Shown piece by piece: positions 26,545 to 35,888 of a DNA stretch of 64,000 nt. Source of the DNA: Gordonia rhizosphera NBRC 16068 (GTDB taxonomy: Bacteria > Actinomycetota > Actinomycetes > Mycobacteriales > Mycobacteriaceae); assembly GCF_000298195.1 (NCBI RefSeq), contig NZ_BAHC01000247.1:1-64000 (forward strand), given 5' to 3'. Made by a program: the position numbers and the translations under genes. Under the pieces are notes generated by a model. That model was not told the origin of the DNA. It was given only the letters and a program-made list of their open reading frames with translations, and ran no database searches. Position 1 is the first letter of the stretch. Each line of letters opens with the position of its first letter.

Positions 26545-26985
26545 CTACTCCTTCTTGAGCTCCAGCACCCGCTTGCGCAGCCCATCGGTAGCCGTCACCA
26601 TGCCCCCCTTCAGTGCACGCTTGAGCAGAAACCCGGGGATCGGGATCAGCGTGGCGACCGTCAAGTCGAACCGCACCTTCGTCTTGTCACCGTCGGGCGT
26701 CAGCGTGTATTTCGCATCCTGAGTCTTGAGCTGTCCCGCCGACACCAACGTCCAACTCGCACCGGTGTCCGTCCAGGAGTATTCGATGACCATGGTGTCG
26801 CTTATGCCGACGGTCTTGACGACCATCTTGGTCTGCTTCGGACGGCCGTCGTCGTGGCGGTTGAGGACCTCGCAGCTCTCGTACTGCGGCGACCATTCGG
26901 AGGCCGACTCGACGTCGGCGATGACATCGAGGATCTCCTCAGGCGTCGCTTCGATGACCACTTCGCGGGATTCACTGAGTGCCAT
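26545..26985 (-). CDS. SRPBCC/polyketide cyclase-like protein
   Basis: This 146-aa single-domain protein has the typical START-like opening SREVVIEATPEEILDVIADV followed by ASEWSPQYESCEVLNRH, alternating strands, and a C-terminal helix (GGMVTATDGLRKRVLELKKE). This subfamily is abundant in mycobacteria and Gordonia; most members bind lipid-like ligands but have no assigned reaction. It is a single gene between tRNA-Leu and the Tc toxin locus, and its base composition looks like the core genome, so it marks the left flank of the accessory region. Confidence 0.85.
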   Translation of the reverse strand: MALSESREVVIEATPEEILDVIADVESASEWSPQYESCEVLNRHDDGRPKQTKMVVKTVGISDTMVIEYSWTDTGASWTLVSAGQLKTQDAKYTLTPDGDKTKVRFDLTVATLIPIPGFLLKRALKGGMVTATDGLRKRVLELKKE

Positions 26986-27277
26986 GACCGAACCTTATCC
27001 ACTTCCGCTGCCACGATGGCGCGGTCAAGGAAGCATGATTGACCGCTCGATGGGTGCTGGTGGCGACAGCGCCGCGGACGTGGACTGGGAGTTGGGGCAT
27101 GCAGCGGTGCACGGCCGGTTCGCCACCGTAGATCTCCACTCGGTCGTGGCCGGCAAAAGGGCTAAGTGTCCCAGAGTTTTGCCATCTTTGGTCACCCATC
27201 TACAGATTCGGCAGAAACATGACCGTGTTCATTACGATTCTTTTCGTGGAGGGCACCTTCGCCGTTGGGGTTAGCCT

Positions 27278-27298
27278 CAGGTTAGTGGCGCATATGTC
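27278..27298 (+). repeat. Left flanking direct repeat of the Tc locus
   Basis: CAGGT-TAG-TGGCGCATATGTC. The 13-mer TGGCGCATATGTC and the preceding CAGGT recur in the same orientation at 46348-46365, where the three-base TAG is missing. The two copies lie just outside the three toxin genes, 108 bases beyond the tcC stop and 62 bases beyond the tcA start. Confidence 0.6.
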
Positions 27299-27351
27299 AA
27301 CAGGCATTGTCAGGCATTTTCCTGCTCCACCTTCTTACCCTCGGACAAAGT

Positions 27352-27373
27352 CAGATTGCGACTCGACAATCTG
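27352..27373 (-). terminator. Possible weak terminator of the Tc operon
   Basis: CAGATTG/CAATCTG form a 7-bp stem with an 8-nt loop, 33 bases past the tcC stop on the minus strand. The sequence after it on that strand (ACTTTGTCC) is only mildly T-rich, so termination strength is uncertain. Confidence 0.35.
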
Positions 27374-27405
27374 GAGTTCACGGAAACCAGGCCAAGCATA
27401 TTCCG

Positions 27406-28386
27406 TTACCATTCCGTTTTCAGCTTGAACCCGAGAAAATACCCACGAGAAGGACCAGAAAACGGCTGATGCGCACCTCCAGGGTAGTATGGAACTAATT
27501 CACTATTAGGAGAAAAACCCAAGGAGAATTGCATTCTTCGACCGCCTGAGGACCTTGTGTATGAATAGCCAAACCCGATACCGGGTTCAAATAACAAGAG
27601 TGGTCCCTTCGTTGTTGATTCGGGCGCTCTGGTCCCCTCGGTATCCGCATCAGACCCGCTCCCAATCGGATCGATACCTGCCCCGAGTGGGTTGAAGACT
27701 GGGAGCAACGGCCCTACGAAGTGGCCTTCTATCACCTCTCTTACCTTGTTTTCAATTCTGGACTGCGGCGTCCTTGCATGGGACTTCGTAGTTGATGGGC
27801 CAGATTGCGTGTTACCCGAATCACGGAAGAATCCTGCCACTCTTTCGGAGATCCAGCCGACAGCGGACTTGAGGCCGCTCCATGCCTTATCCATTGCGCC
27901 ACGTATAGTTCCGGTTGCAGTCGATATCCCTTTCCATACACTTTGTATCCCGCTCCACACAGTCTTTCCCACGCCCTTTGACCAGCTCCACGCCCCACTT
28001 GCGGTGGCCGATACCCCACTCCAGGCAGATTTTCCAAAGCTCTTTGCCCAGTTCCATACCGACGTTCCGGCCGTCTTCATCCCTGCCCATGCAGACTTTG
28101 GCGCATCTCTTATCCAATTCCAAGCCTTGCGTCTAGCCCACTTCCACGTGCTAAGACCATAAGCCGCTCCCGCAACGAAGCCAACCGCCGCACCAGCAAT
28201 CGCACCGAGTAACGAGCCTCCAAGAAACCACCATGGACCGCCATAGATACCACCAATTACACCGCCCGCCACACCGCCCGCAAACATTCCTGCGTACATT
28301 CCTAGCGCACCAAGAATCAACACTCTGAGCGCCTGCAACCCGAAATTTAGTCCACTCATGGCCGTTTCCGTGGCACTGCGTCCTTC
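27406..28386 (-). other. TcC hypervariable region: candidate novel toxin domain
   Basis: This segment encodes residues of about 2483-2808, after the conserved RHS core. Three parts are visible. First, a hydrophobic Gly/Ala-rich stretch (about 2499-2564) with small-xxx-small spacing, such as AGMFAGGVAGGVIGGIYGG and GSLLGAIAGAAVGFVAGAA, i.e. a glycine zipper with two possible membrane passes. Second, about eight 11-residue repeats (about 2567-2664), such as AWAGMKTAGTS, VWNWAKSFGKS, AWSGVSATASG, AWSWSKGVGKT, with Trp at a fixed position. Third, after a polar linker, a beta-rich tail (about 2742-2807) with YSYTRSSGGRRMQFSLGFS and YFLGFKLKTEW. The DNA is clearly less GC-rich than the rest of the gene. 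I recognise no ADP-ribosyltransferase, Rho-glycosylating, deaminase or nuclease motif. Confidence 0.8.
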
Positions 28387-31300
28387 CTTGTCAATATATC
28401 GGAGTGGATTGTTACTCGAATAGAGATAGGGCGCATCGGGCGTATATTTTGCCATCTCCGGATCACAACTCATCCACCTCCCCATCCATGGCGCATAATA
28501 TCGTGCATCGTGGTAACTGAAGCCCGTCTCCTCATCCCGCTCCTTGCCCGTATATCGGTACCGCTTCAGACTCACCTCGGCTACGCTGCGCCCAGCCTGG
28601 ATGGCGGTGGTGCCGTATGGGTGGTACTCCTCGTAGGAGATCAGCGCGCCGTCTTCGGCCAATTCCAAACTGGCGGAGCCAAGATGGTTGCCGATTTGGT
28701 AGCGGATGAGCGGCACCGCACCGCCTGCCCGGGGTCCGCTGGAACTCGGGATTTCGGTCTCCACCAGGGCAATCCGCTGCTCATCGTCCATCACATGCAG
28801 CGTCTCGCGCTGCAGCGTCACGGCAGCGCCATTGGCGCCGTACGCGCGGTAGACCTCGAATCCGCCAAGGTAGAGGCGCTCCTTCTGAGGCTTCCCGTTC
28901 GGCCTCTCTATGACCTTGCGAACCCGCTCGCCGCCGGCGTCGTACACGTACCAGACGGTGCCGCCACCCACCAGATCCACCCGCTGCAACTGGTCTTCGA
29001 AGTCCCAGACCATTTCCGGTAGGTGGGGTATAGAGGTCATGTTGCCGTGGGCGTCGTGGGTGTAGGCCTCGATGCGGTTGATGTTGTTGCCCAACTGGGT
29101 TCTCGTCAGCTGGTTGCTCTTCGCTCCGGATTCTATGGGGCTGTCTTCCTCATAGTCGTAATGCCGTGTCCAGCTGCCGCCCTCAGCTATGTGGCGGAGA
29201 TGCTCGAAGTTGCCGACCTCGTCATAGGCGTACCGTTCGGTGTAGTTGCGCAGCGACTGCAGATCGTTCGGGTGGGCGCTCAAGTGCGCCAGTCCCGCTT
29301 GGTCGAAATCGCGATAGTTGTCAGGGTTGAACGAGTGCGCCGTCTGGCCAATATGCTCTCGGCCCTCGGCTTCGATCAGTCGATAGAGCGCATCGTAGGT
29401 GTAGTCACTGGCCGGATCGACCTGTTGGTTGTTGTAGGTGACAGCCTTGAGAGCGGCATTCTTGATGCGGGTGATGTTGCCCGCTGGGTCATAGGTGTAG
29501 CGCAGGTCCTGTAACCGCGTTGCATCATTCAAGATCTGGGAGGCAAAACCATTCAAGCCAGGCGGTCGGGTCGTCTTCAGCTCGCTCAGGCGGAAGGTGA
29601 GCGGGTCGTAGGCGTATGTCGTCGTCACGCCGTTGCCGTAGGCGATCTGCGTGCGCTGGCCCTTGGCGTTGTAGTCGAGGTTGGTGACGAAGGGCGTCGC
29701 CGCAGCCGTGCCCCGCAGGTTCACCTCGACTGTGTCCAACAGGTTGGCATAGTTGAAGGTCCGCCGGTGGACGCTGCCGTCCGCGGAAGTGAAAGTGTGC
29801 GGGCGGTTCAGTGCGTCGTATTCGGTCTTGCTGGTGTAGCTTCCGTCGCCCGCGACGAGGTTCCGCTTCCAGTCCACCCCCAGCTTCGATTCCTCGATCG
29901 GCAGGAAGTCGCGGCGGCCCTCCAGCAGGTTGCCCTTGAAATCGTAGGCCGCACTGGTGGCGATCCCGGCGGCGTCCCGCAACTGATAGACCCGGGTGCG
30001 ATGGTTGGTGGCGGCTCCCTGGCCCTCGCCGTAGATGGTCTGCTCAGCCAGGCGCTCCGCGCCTTTCTCGGTGACGTAGAGGCCGGTTGGCCGACGCAGC
30101 TCGTCGTATGTCATCCGGCGCACGAACCCCCGGCTGTCCCAGGCACGAATCGCGTTACCCGCGACATCATTCAGAACCCAATGCTCGCCGGCGTCCATGC
30201 CGGCCTCGTGGATGCGGTTGGCGCCCGCGGTCTTTTCATCCTCGTCGGGGCCAGCCATGCAGTGGCTGTAGCGCATGGCGACCCGCCCCTTGGCGTCGAC
30301 CACGGCACGGTGGTTGCCCTCGATGTCCAATTCCACACGGGTGCAGAGCATCTCTTCCGCCGAATCATCGACGTGTCCCGGGCAGACCACGCGGTTGTGG
30401 GCGACGGTGAGGAAGGGACGGCCCAGCGCGTCGAAATGGGCGACGCTGGGGGTGTCGGCGTGGGCGACGGCCTTCTGCGCGGCATCGTGCTCGGGTTCGC
30501 CGGGCAGATTGCCGATCCGCTCCTGGTACCAGGTCTGCCAGTTTGGGGGCTGCGCCTTGAAGGACGCGCTTATATAGCCGGCGATATCTGGATCGGTCCG
30601 CGGGTCACCGGTCTGTAGGCCGCTGGCGGCGACGGTGTCGTTGACGTCGTAAGTCACCCGCCGCCATGAATCGAACACCACCTTTTCATAGCTGTGGTTG
30701 GGGTGCAGGGTGGCGACCACGCGCTCGAGCGGGTCGTAGAACAGCACCGGGCTGACGCCGACTTTGACGCCGAACTCGAAATGATGACGCTTGGCTGCAA
30801 GCTGGCTGAAAAAGGGCTCGTACTGGCGTACTGGCCGGCCCTTGTTGTTGTACACGGTCCAACCGCTGACGACCCAGCGCGGGTGCGGCCCCCCGGGGAC
30901 CAGCGACTCCGGCTCCGCTTGGACCTTCTTCTGGATCTCGCGACCAAAGCCATCGGAATAGGAAAAGCTGATCTGGATCTTGAGCCCGCCAGGAGAGGGC
31001 GCATCGCCGACATGGGTCTCCCGCGCCAGGGTGGCGGCGTACGCGGGGAGCCATTTCTCAGGCGCCTGCGGGTGGTCGCGTTGGGTCCTCCAGAAGCGAT
31101 CGAGGTCGTAGATGATGCGCGTTGTGGCTTTGTTCAACAGGCCCGAGGCGGGCTGACTCGGATCCACCACATCATAGAAACCGTCAATCTGTGCTTGGGT
31201 GAGAGCGGCAGCGAAGCCGTCCAGCGAGTCACCCTCCGCGGGCGCCGGAGCTATCTTGCCCATCACCGCGGTACCCGCCACCGAGCCCAGGGCATCGAAG

Positions 31301-34300
31301 GCTACTTCCGTGCGATTGTGATTGGGGTCGGCGACCAGCGCCGGCTGCAGCACGCGATAGTCGTTGCGCGCCTGCGTCATGTTCGACAGCGCATCGGTCG
31401 TCTGTGCCACGAGCAGGTCGTAGGTGTCGTAGGTGACGATCGTTTCGGTGCTGAGCGCAGCGGTGTGGAACGGATCGCGGTAACGCCGGGGCAAGAAGAA
31501 ATGCTGGCGGGCGTGGGCCAGCTCCTGCGCGGCGCCGCCGGCATCGGTGGCGGAATAGAAGACGCGCCCAGACGGGATCCACCACTGGCCGTCCCCCTCC
31601 AGATCGACGTACCCGCCCCGGTCGGCAGACTTCCCGGCGACCGGGTCGATCGGCAGGACTTCGCCCGCATTGGGCAGAAGGTCTTCGGGCGGCGGCGCGC
31701 CCGACGGGCGGATTAGGTCGAGCGGCCGGCGGAAGACCTGGGCCAACAACCCAGGCGTGAAGGCCAGCCTGTAGCTCTCCCCCGGCGGGGCCAGCCGCCC
31801 GACTGCTCCGGCGGGCAGGAACGCCGTCAGGTCATCGCACCGGTAGAGAGTGCGGGCGCGCTCGATGAGACGGCGCTGTTTGTCGTCGGGCGGTACATCT
31901 TCGTAATCCGTCTCGCCCTCACAGATGGCCACCAGCCGGGTGGGGTCGGCCATGTCCGGTTGTACAAAATCCTGTGCCCTGTAGCGGCCCGCCGTGCCTG
32001 TCGGAGGGTAGCCGGTCAATTCGTAGGTACGCGTCTCAGCCGGGAGCGGCGTTCGGTAGTCGTCCGGATGCGCGGCCATGTCGTCGATGGGATTGGTGAG
32101 GTCAGTCTCGGTGTACGTGACCAACGTCCGTTCTTGCCTGTCCCTGTCCCACTTCTCGGTCAGGGGCGACTGGCGGCGGCCATACCCGACGGACGCTTCT
32201 TTCCGCACGTTGCCGTACCGGTCCACCTCCAGCGTCAAGGCATGCTGGATGCGCGGGTCGGATGGCCCGCGCTCGTAGTGGTAGGTGATCGCCTCATTGG
32301 GGTGGGTGAAGAAGACCGCGTGGCGGTTGTCGCCACGCGGCTGTACCAAGCAGGCGGCGAAAGATTGCTCGACAACGGTATAGGGCTGACCGAAGGGATA
32401 ATCGGCGTCCTGCCCGACGCCGTCGAGGGCATACACCTCCTGGCGCAGCATGGAGCCTTTGAGGGCGCGGCAGGCTTCGCGTTCCTCATCGACCGTGAGG
32501 CCGTCGGGCAGGACCGTGTCGTCGAGCAGGAGCTCGCGCGCTTGGGGATCGCTCAAGCCCGGCTCGCGGTAATACTCGCCGACGTCGTTCCCGTCAAGCA
32601 GGCCGGCGAAGAAGTCGGAGACGTGCTCGCGTCCCAGGTACGGGCCGGTGTGGAACCACGTCCGGGTGAGCACCGGCGGGACGTTGGAGGAGGTGTCGGT
32701 GTTGGTACCGGCGGATGCCTGTCCGCCGGCAAGCGCCGCTAGCTCCTCGGTGTCCCATTGCTCGACCAGTCCGAAGCCCCGGAATTCGCGTTCCATCCCG
32801 TCGAAGTGGCCGTGATGGTAGGCGTAGCGGGTGACGAACCGGTTGCCGCTGACGCGATCGGCGGTGATGACGCGCTCGATCACGTGCACGGGGAATGGCA
32901 GGCGTGTGATCCAGGGGTGCCCGGCAAGCTTGTCTTCGAGGTAGAAGTGGGTGGACGGCACATAGCGGACGTGTGTCTCGGCGCCCAGGTTGTTGACCGT
33001 CTTGATCAGGAGGTGCGGCTTCGCAGAGTGATGCCTCGCAAGTTCGGCGGGGTAGGCATCTTCGAGTAGCAGCCGGTTGAGATGTCTGGGATCGCCGGCA
33101 TCCGGCGCCTTAGCGAGCCGCTCCTTCGTCTCGACTCGAAGGTCGACACCGGCGAAGCGCTGTGCGGTGTGGATGCTGCCGCGGTCCATGATCAGGCTGT
33201 TCAGGCTGTCCGCGAGCGCGATTCTGAGCCGCCTCGACTTCGCAACCGTGTGGTCGAGTCCGGCGAGGGCCGCCGACGCTTCTTCGGTGAGCTGCGCGGA
33301 GAGCCAGGTGTCGATCGCTCGCGCCGGGTTGGTGAGTCGGTCGGCGAGGGCACGCAGGTCGGTGAAGTCGTCGGCGGAGAAGGCGGGCCACGACCCCATG
33401 AGGTCGACATACCGCAACGGTCGCTGCCCAGCGCCGGGCAGCGGCGATGACCACACCAGGCACGCGGTGCCGTTCCCGAGCACATCCGCGGTCGTGACGG
33501 AGGTGGTGTTGTCGATGGGCGGGAACTGACGCAGGACACGCGGGTCCGTCAGCCGGTTCCCTGACTGGTTGAGGTAGAGCCGGACTCCGTCACCATGGAG
33601 GTAGATGATGTCGGTCGTGCCCGAGCCGTCGATGTCGGCGAGCCGGACACGGCGCTGGTCGAACTGGTCCGGACGGTCGAACCATGGGCTGTTGTCGAGG
33701 GTCACCTTCGCGGCGAAGCGTCCGAATCCGTAGCTGGGCCAGAAGCAGACCTCGCCATTGCGGATCCGCACGAGGTCGGTCAGGCCGTCCCCGTTCATGT
33801 CGGCGAGGTAGATCGATTGGGTGCGGTCTGCGAAAACCAGCCGGGGCCCCCGCTCTTCGTCGCTGGGCCGGCGGGCGGTCTGCGCCGGGCCGAAGCCGTC
33901 CTCGGCGAGCGAGGGGTACCAGGTGAAGACGTCGTCCTGGGTGATCAGAACGTCGGCGTGGCCGTTGCCGTCGAGGTCGACGAGGCGCAGGTTTGGGTCA
34001 TCCCAGTCGATGCGCGGCAGCTGCGGAAGGGTGCGGAACGGTGCCCAGTCCTGATCCGCGGTGCGCTCGTAGAAGCCGGGAGTCGGCTCCGAGAAGTCGA
34101 CGAGATCGAGGTTGCCGTCGCCGGCGAGATCGAGCAGCTGCTGCCGGCCACCGTTGAGGGCGGCGAGTGAGGGTTTCGTAGTGACGGTCTGCAGTGAACC
34201 GTAGGCGCCGCCGCCGAGGTTGGCCTTGTAGTACCACTCCCCGCTTCGTTCGGTCAGGATGCCCGAGATGCCTTCGCCGTCGAGGTCGACCCATCGATGC

Positions 34301-35832
34301 GTCGAGCCGTCGACACCGGCAGGGAGGTTCTCGAGCGTCTGGGCGTCGGCTTCGAGGACGTGGTCGCAGATGGTCGTCTTGCTGTACTCGAACTCGAGTG
34401 GTGGTAGCGACTTCTTGAGGTGGACGGGGTACGAGACGCCGGAGCGGATCACCGGCACCTGGTCGTCGTCGCGCACGAAGCCCGACTGCGTCACAGATCT
34501 GATGAACGACGCGAACCGGGTGCTGCCCTGGTGCGCCAACTCGTCATCGACCGTGAACGGCTGCTGGTCGTCGAGATCTGCGTAGTCGAACTCGGTCGCG
34601 CGAACCAGGCCCTCGTACCCGGGCTCACCGGTCGGGAGGTCGGGGATGTGGTGGAAGCTCAGGATTCGTCGACACCGGCGCAACGTCGAAACACCGGCGG
34701 CGAATCCTGACCGCTGAGAGGTGGAGACGTCGGGTCGTGTCGACCAACCCCGACTCGCCGAGTCCCACGCCACATCCGGGAGATGCGATGCCACGACGTA
34801 GCGATGCTGCTCCGCCTCCGGCTTCGAGGAGTCGAGCGCGACCTCCTCGTAATGGCCTTCGTCGTAGTCGAACACCACCTCGAACATCCACTTGTCGTCC
34901 GGCAGCTGGGCGGGATGCCAAGCCTCCCAGGACACAGGATCACGATTGGGCGTGCGGTTCCCGTAGCGGATCCGCTTCACGTACCGGTTCGCGGAGCGCA
35001 CCCGGTTGCTCTGACTGAGGCAACTGGGGTCGATGTCCTCGTCGTTCTCCGCGGCGTAGTTGTAGACGATGGCATTGCCCTTGTCGTCGTAGCTGGCGCG
35101 GATGAGCCAACTGAAGATGCGGGTGGGCGCGGCCGATGTCGGGTTGGCTGGGTCGAAGATCCTTGACTCGTTGTCGGTGCCGTACAGCGTGGTGACGTTG
35201 TCCCGGGTGATCGACCGCCAGTGGACCTGTCCCGTTGCGGTGTCGGCCCAGCGCTCGATGCGGGCGAACAGCCCCTCGATGCGAGGCCGGTAGCGCCGCA
35301 CCCGGTGGCCGTCGATGTCGTCTTCGTGGGCCAGCAGACGTCCCGCCGCGTCGCGGACCCACGAACCGTCGGCATCCCTGGTGAACTCGGAATGGTTGCC
35401 GGTCCATTCACCGTTCGGGTCCTGCCGGTACACGGGCACCAAGTCCTCGGCGCCGGACAGCAGAAACACATCGGAGTCCTCGGAATCGCGGTACTGCGGC
35501 AGACCGTTGTCGGTCTTGCGAGTGATCGACGGCAGCGAAAGGCTCCAGCCGAACCCGAATGGCCCGTTGCCGGAACCGGAGTCGTAGGAGAGCGACAGCG
35601 AAGGGCCGAACCCGGCGCGTCCGGGGCTGGTCGCAATCGGCACGGACATCGAACCTGTTCCCGTAACAGGATTGGCGGCAAACTTCTCGCCCACGCCGCG
35701 AATCGCGCCACCACCCTTGGGCAGCGTCGGTGCAGGTGCGGTGATTTGGGGGCCACGCCCGGGTCGGCCGGCGGTCGCCGCTGAGGAGCCGCTGTGGTGG
35801 AGACCAATCGTCGGAATCTCGTTACCGGTCAT
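27406..35832 (-). CDS. Tc toxin TcB-TcC fusion (SpvB-RHS cocoon plus effector)
   Basis: This 2808-aa protein is a fused TcB and TcC. In known Tc toxins TcB-TcC forms a hollow cocoon that holds the toxic C-terminus of TcC and docks on TcA. In order: SpvB domain from about residue 36 (KGGGAIRGVGEKFAANPVTG); FG-GAP/VCBS-like repeats at about 565-760 (DLDGNGHADVL, DMNGDGLTDLV, DIDGSGTTDII); TcdB middle region near 935-970 (LIKTVNNLGAETHVRYVPS); RHS/YD repeats to about 2440; the RHS core end GRWMSCDPEM ... NNPLRYIDKEGR at about 2450-2483; and a variable effector (separate entry). Both aspartates of the usual self-cleavage region are kept, though the second is DKEG rather than DPDG. I chose ATG 35832; ATG 35844 and GTG 35862 are alternatives and none has a clear ribosome binding site. 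It is the last gene of the toxin operon. Confidence 0.93.
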   Translation of the reverse strand: MTGNEIPTIGLHHSGSSAATAGRPGRGPQITAPAPTLPKGGGAIRGVGEKFAANPVTGTGSMSVPIATSPGRAGFGPSLSLSYDSGSGNGPFGFGWSLSLPSITRKTDNGLPQYRDSEDSDVFLLSGAEDLVPVYRQDPNGEWTGNHSEFTRDADGSWVRDAAGRLLAHEDDIDGHRVRRYRPRIEGLFARIERWADTATGQVHWRSITRDNVTTLYGTDNESRIFDPANPTSAAPTRIFSWLIRASYDDKGNAIVYNYAAENDEDIDPSCLSQSNRVRSANRYVKRIRYGNRTPNRDPVSWEAWHPAQLPDDKWMFEVVFDYDEGHYEEVALDSSKPEAEQHRYVVASHLPDVAWDSASRGWSTRPDVSTSQRSGFAAGVSTLRRCRRILSFHHIPDLPTGEPGYEGLVRATEFDYADLDDQQPFTVDDELAHQGSTRFASFIRSVTQSGFVRDDDQVPVIRSGVSYPVHLKKSLPPLEFEYSKTTICDHVLEADAQTLENLPAGVDGSTHRWVDLDGEGISGILTERSGEWYYKANLGGGAYGSLQTVTTKPSLAALNGGRQQLLDLAGDGNLDLVDFSEPTPGFYERTADQDWAPFRTLPQLPRIDWDDPNLRLVDLDGNGHADVLITQDDVFTWYPSLAEDGFGPAQTARRPSDEERGPRLVFADRTQSIYLADMNGDGLTDLVRIRNGEVCFWPSYGFGRFAAKVTLDNSPWFDRPDQFDQRRVRLADIDGSGTTDIIYLHGDGVRLYLNQSGNRLTDPRVLRQFPPIDNTTSVTTADVLGNGTACLVWSSPLPGAGQRPLRYVDLMGSWPAFSADDFTDLRALADRLTNPARAIDTWLSAQLTEEASAALAGLDHTVAKSRRLRIALADSLNSLIMDRGSIHTAQRFAGVDLRVETKERLAKAPDAGDPRHLNRLLLEDAYPAELARHHSAKPHLLIKTVNNLGAETHVRYVPSTHFYLEDKLAGHPWITRLPFPVHVIERVITADRVSGNRFVTRYAYHHGHFDGMEREFRGFGLVEQWDTEELAALAGGQASAGTNTDTSSNVPPVLTRTWFHTGPYLGREHVSDFFAGLLDGNDVGEYYREPGLSDPQARELLLDDTVLPDGLTVDEEREACRALKGSMLRQEVYALDGVGQDADYPFGQPYTVVEQSFAACLVQPRGDNRHAVFFTHPNEAITYHYERGPSDPRIQHALTLEVDRYGNVRKEASVGYGRRQSPLTEKWDRDRQERTLVTYTETDLTNPIDDMAAHPDDYRTPLPAETRTYELTGYPPTGTAGRYRAQDFVQPDMADPTRLVAICEGETDYEDVPPDDKQRRLIERARTLYRCDDLTAFLPAGAVGRLAPPGESYRLAFTPGLLAQVFRRPLDLIRPSGAPPPEDLLPNAGEVLPIDPVAGKSADRGGYVDLEGDGQWWIPSGRVFYSATDAGGAAQELAHARQHFFLPRRYRDPFHTAALSTETIVTYDTYDLLVAQTTDALSNMTQARNDYRVLQPALVADPNHNRTEVAFDALGSVAGTAVMGKIAPAPAEGDSLDGFAAALTQAQIDGFYDVVDPSQPASGLLNKATTRIIYDLDRFWRTQRDHPQAPEKWLPAYAATLARETHVGDAPSPGGLKIQISFSYSDGFGREIQKKVQAEPESLVPGGPHPRWVVSGWTVYNNKGRPVRQYEPFFSQLAAKRHHFEFGVKVGVSPVLFYDPLERVVATLHPNHSYEKVVFDSWRRVTYDVNDTVAASGLQTGDPRTDPDIAGYISASFKAQPPNWQTWYQERIGNLPGEPEHDAAQKAVAHADTPSVAHFDALGRPFLTVAHNRVVCPGHVDDSAEEMLCTRVELDIEGNHRAVVDAKGRVAMRYSHCMAGPDEDEKTAGANRIHEAGMDAGEHWVLNDVAGNAIRAWDSRGFVRRMTYDELRRPTGLYVTEKGAERLAEQTIYGEGQGAATNHRTRVYQLRDAAGIATSAAYDFKGNLLEGRRDFLPIEESKLGVDWKRNLVAGDGSYTSKTEYDALNRPHTFTSADGSVHRRTFNYANLLDTVEVNLRGTAAATPFVTNLDYNAKGQRTQIAYGNGVTTTYAYDPLTFRLSELKTTRPPGLNGFASQILNDATRLQDLRYTYDPAGNITRIKNAALKAVTYNNQQVDPASDYTYDALYRLIEAEGREHIGQTAHSFNPDNYRDFDQAGLAHLSAHPNDLQSLRNYTERYAYDEVGNFEHLRHIAEGGSWTRHYDYEEDSPIESGAKSNQLTRTQLGNNINRIEAYTHDAHGNMTSIPHLPEMVWDFEDQLQRVDLVGGGTVWYVYDAGGERVRKVIERPNGKPQKERLYLGGFEVYRAYGANGAAVTLQRETLHVMDDEQRIALVETEIPSSSGPRAGGAVPLIRYQIGNHLGSASLELAEDGALISYEEYHPYGTTAIQAGRSVAEVSLKRYRYTGKERDEETGFSYHDARYYAPWMGRWMSCDPEMAKYTPDAPYLYSSNNPLRYIDKEGRSATETAMSGLNFGLQALRVLILGALGMYAGMFAGGVAGGVIGGIYGGPWWFLGGSLLGAIAGAAVGFVAGAAYGLSTWKWARRKAWNWIRDAPKSAWAGMKTAGTSVWNWAKSFGKSAWSGVSATASGAWSWSKGVGKTVWSGIQSVWKGISTATGTIRGAMDKAWSGLKSAVGWISERVAGFFRDSGNTQSGPSTTKSHARTPQSRIENKVREVIEGHFVGPLLPVFNPLGAGIDPIGSGSDADTEGTRAPESTTKGPLLLFEPGIGFGYSYTRSSGGRRMQFSLGFSPNSELVPYYPGGAHQPFSGPSRGYFLGFKLKTEW

Positions 35833-35888
35833 GGTCAACCACATCCAAGGCGCTTGCCGCACGCGCAGCAGGGTTCGGGGTCCATGGC

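Larger units (their letters stand above)
26986..27405. other. Intergenic region left of the Tc locus
   Basis: No convincing gene is seen in these 420 bases, which are visibly less GC-rich from about 27160 on. They hold the promoter of the SRPBCC gene (right end of that gene), the left copy of the Tc-flanking repeat (27278-27298) and a hairpin at 27352-27373. Confidence 0.7.

Noticed and set aside
27268-27288. TTAGCCTCAGGTTAG, partly like an IdeR/DtxR iron box
   Set aside because: Only about 13 of 19 consensus positions match, and no gene starts nearby.
27690-34200. Many plus-strand open frames of 80-340 codons opposite the toxin genes
   Set aside because: They are complementary shadows of the Tc proteins, with no ribosome binding sites and Arg/Pro/Ala- or Val/Gly-rich composition.
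35838-35885. Short Cys-rich reading frame between the TcA and TcB-TcC genes (begins MDPEPCCACGKR)
   Set aside because: Only 16 codons, overlaps possible tcB starts, and has no ribosome binding site.
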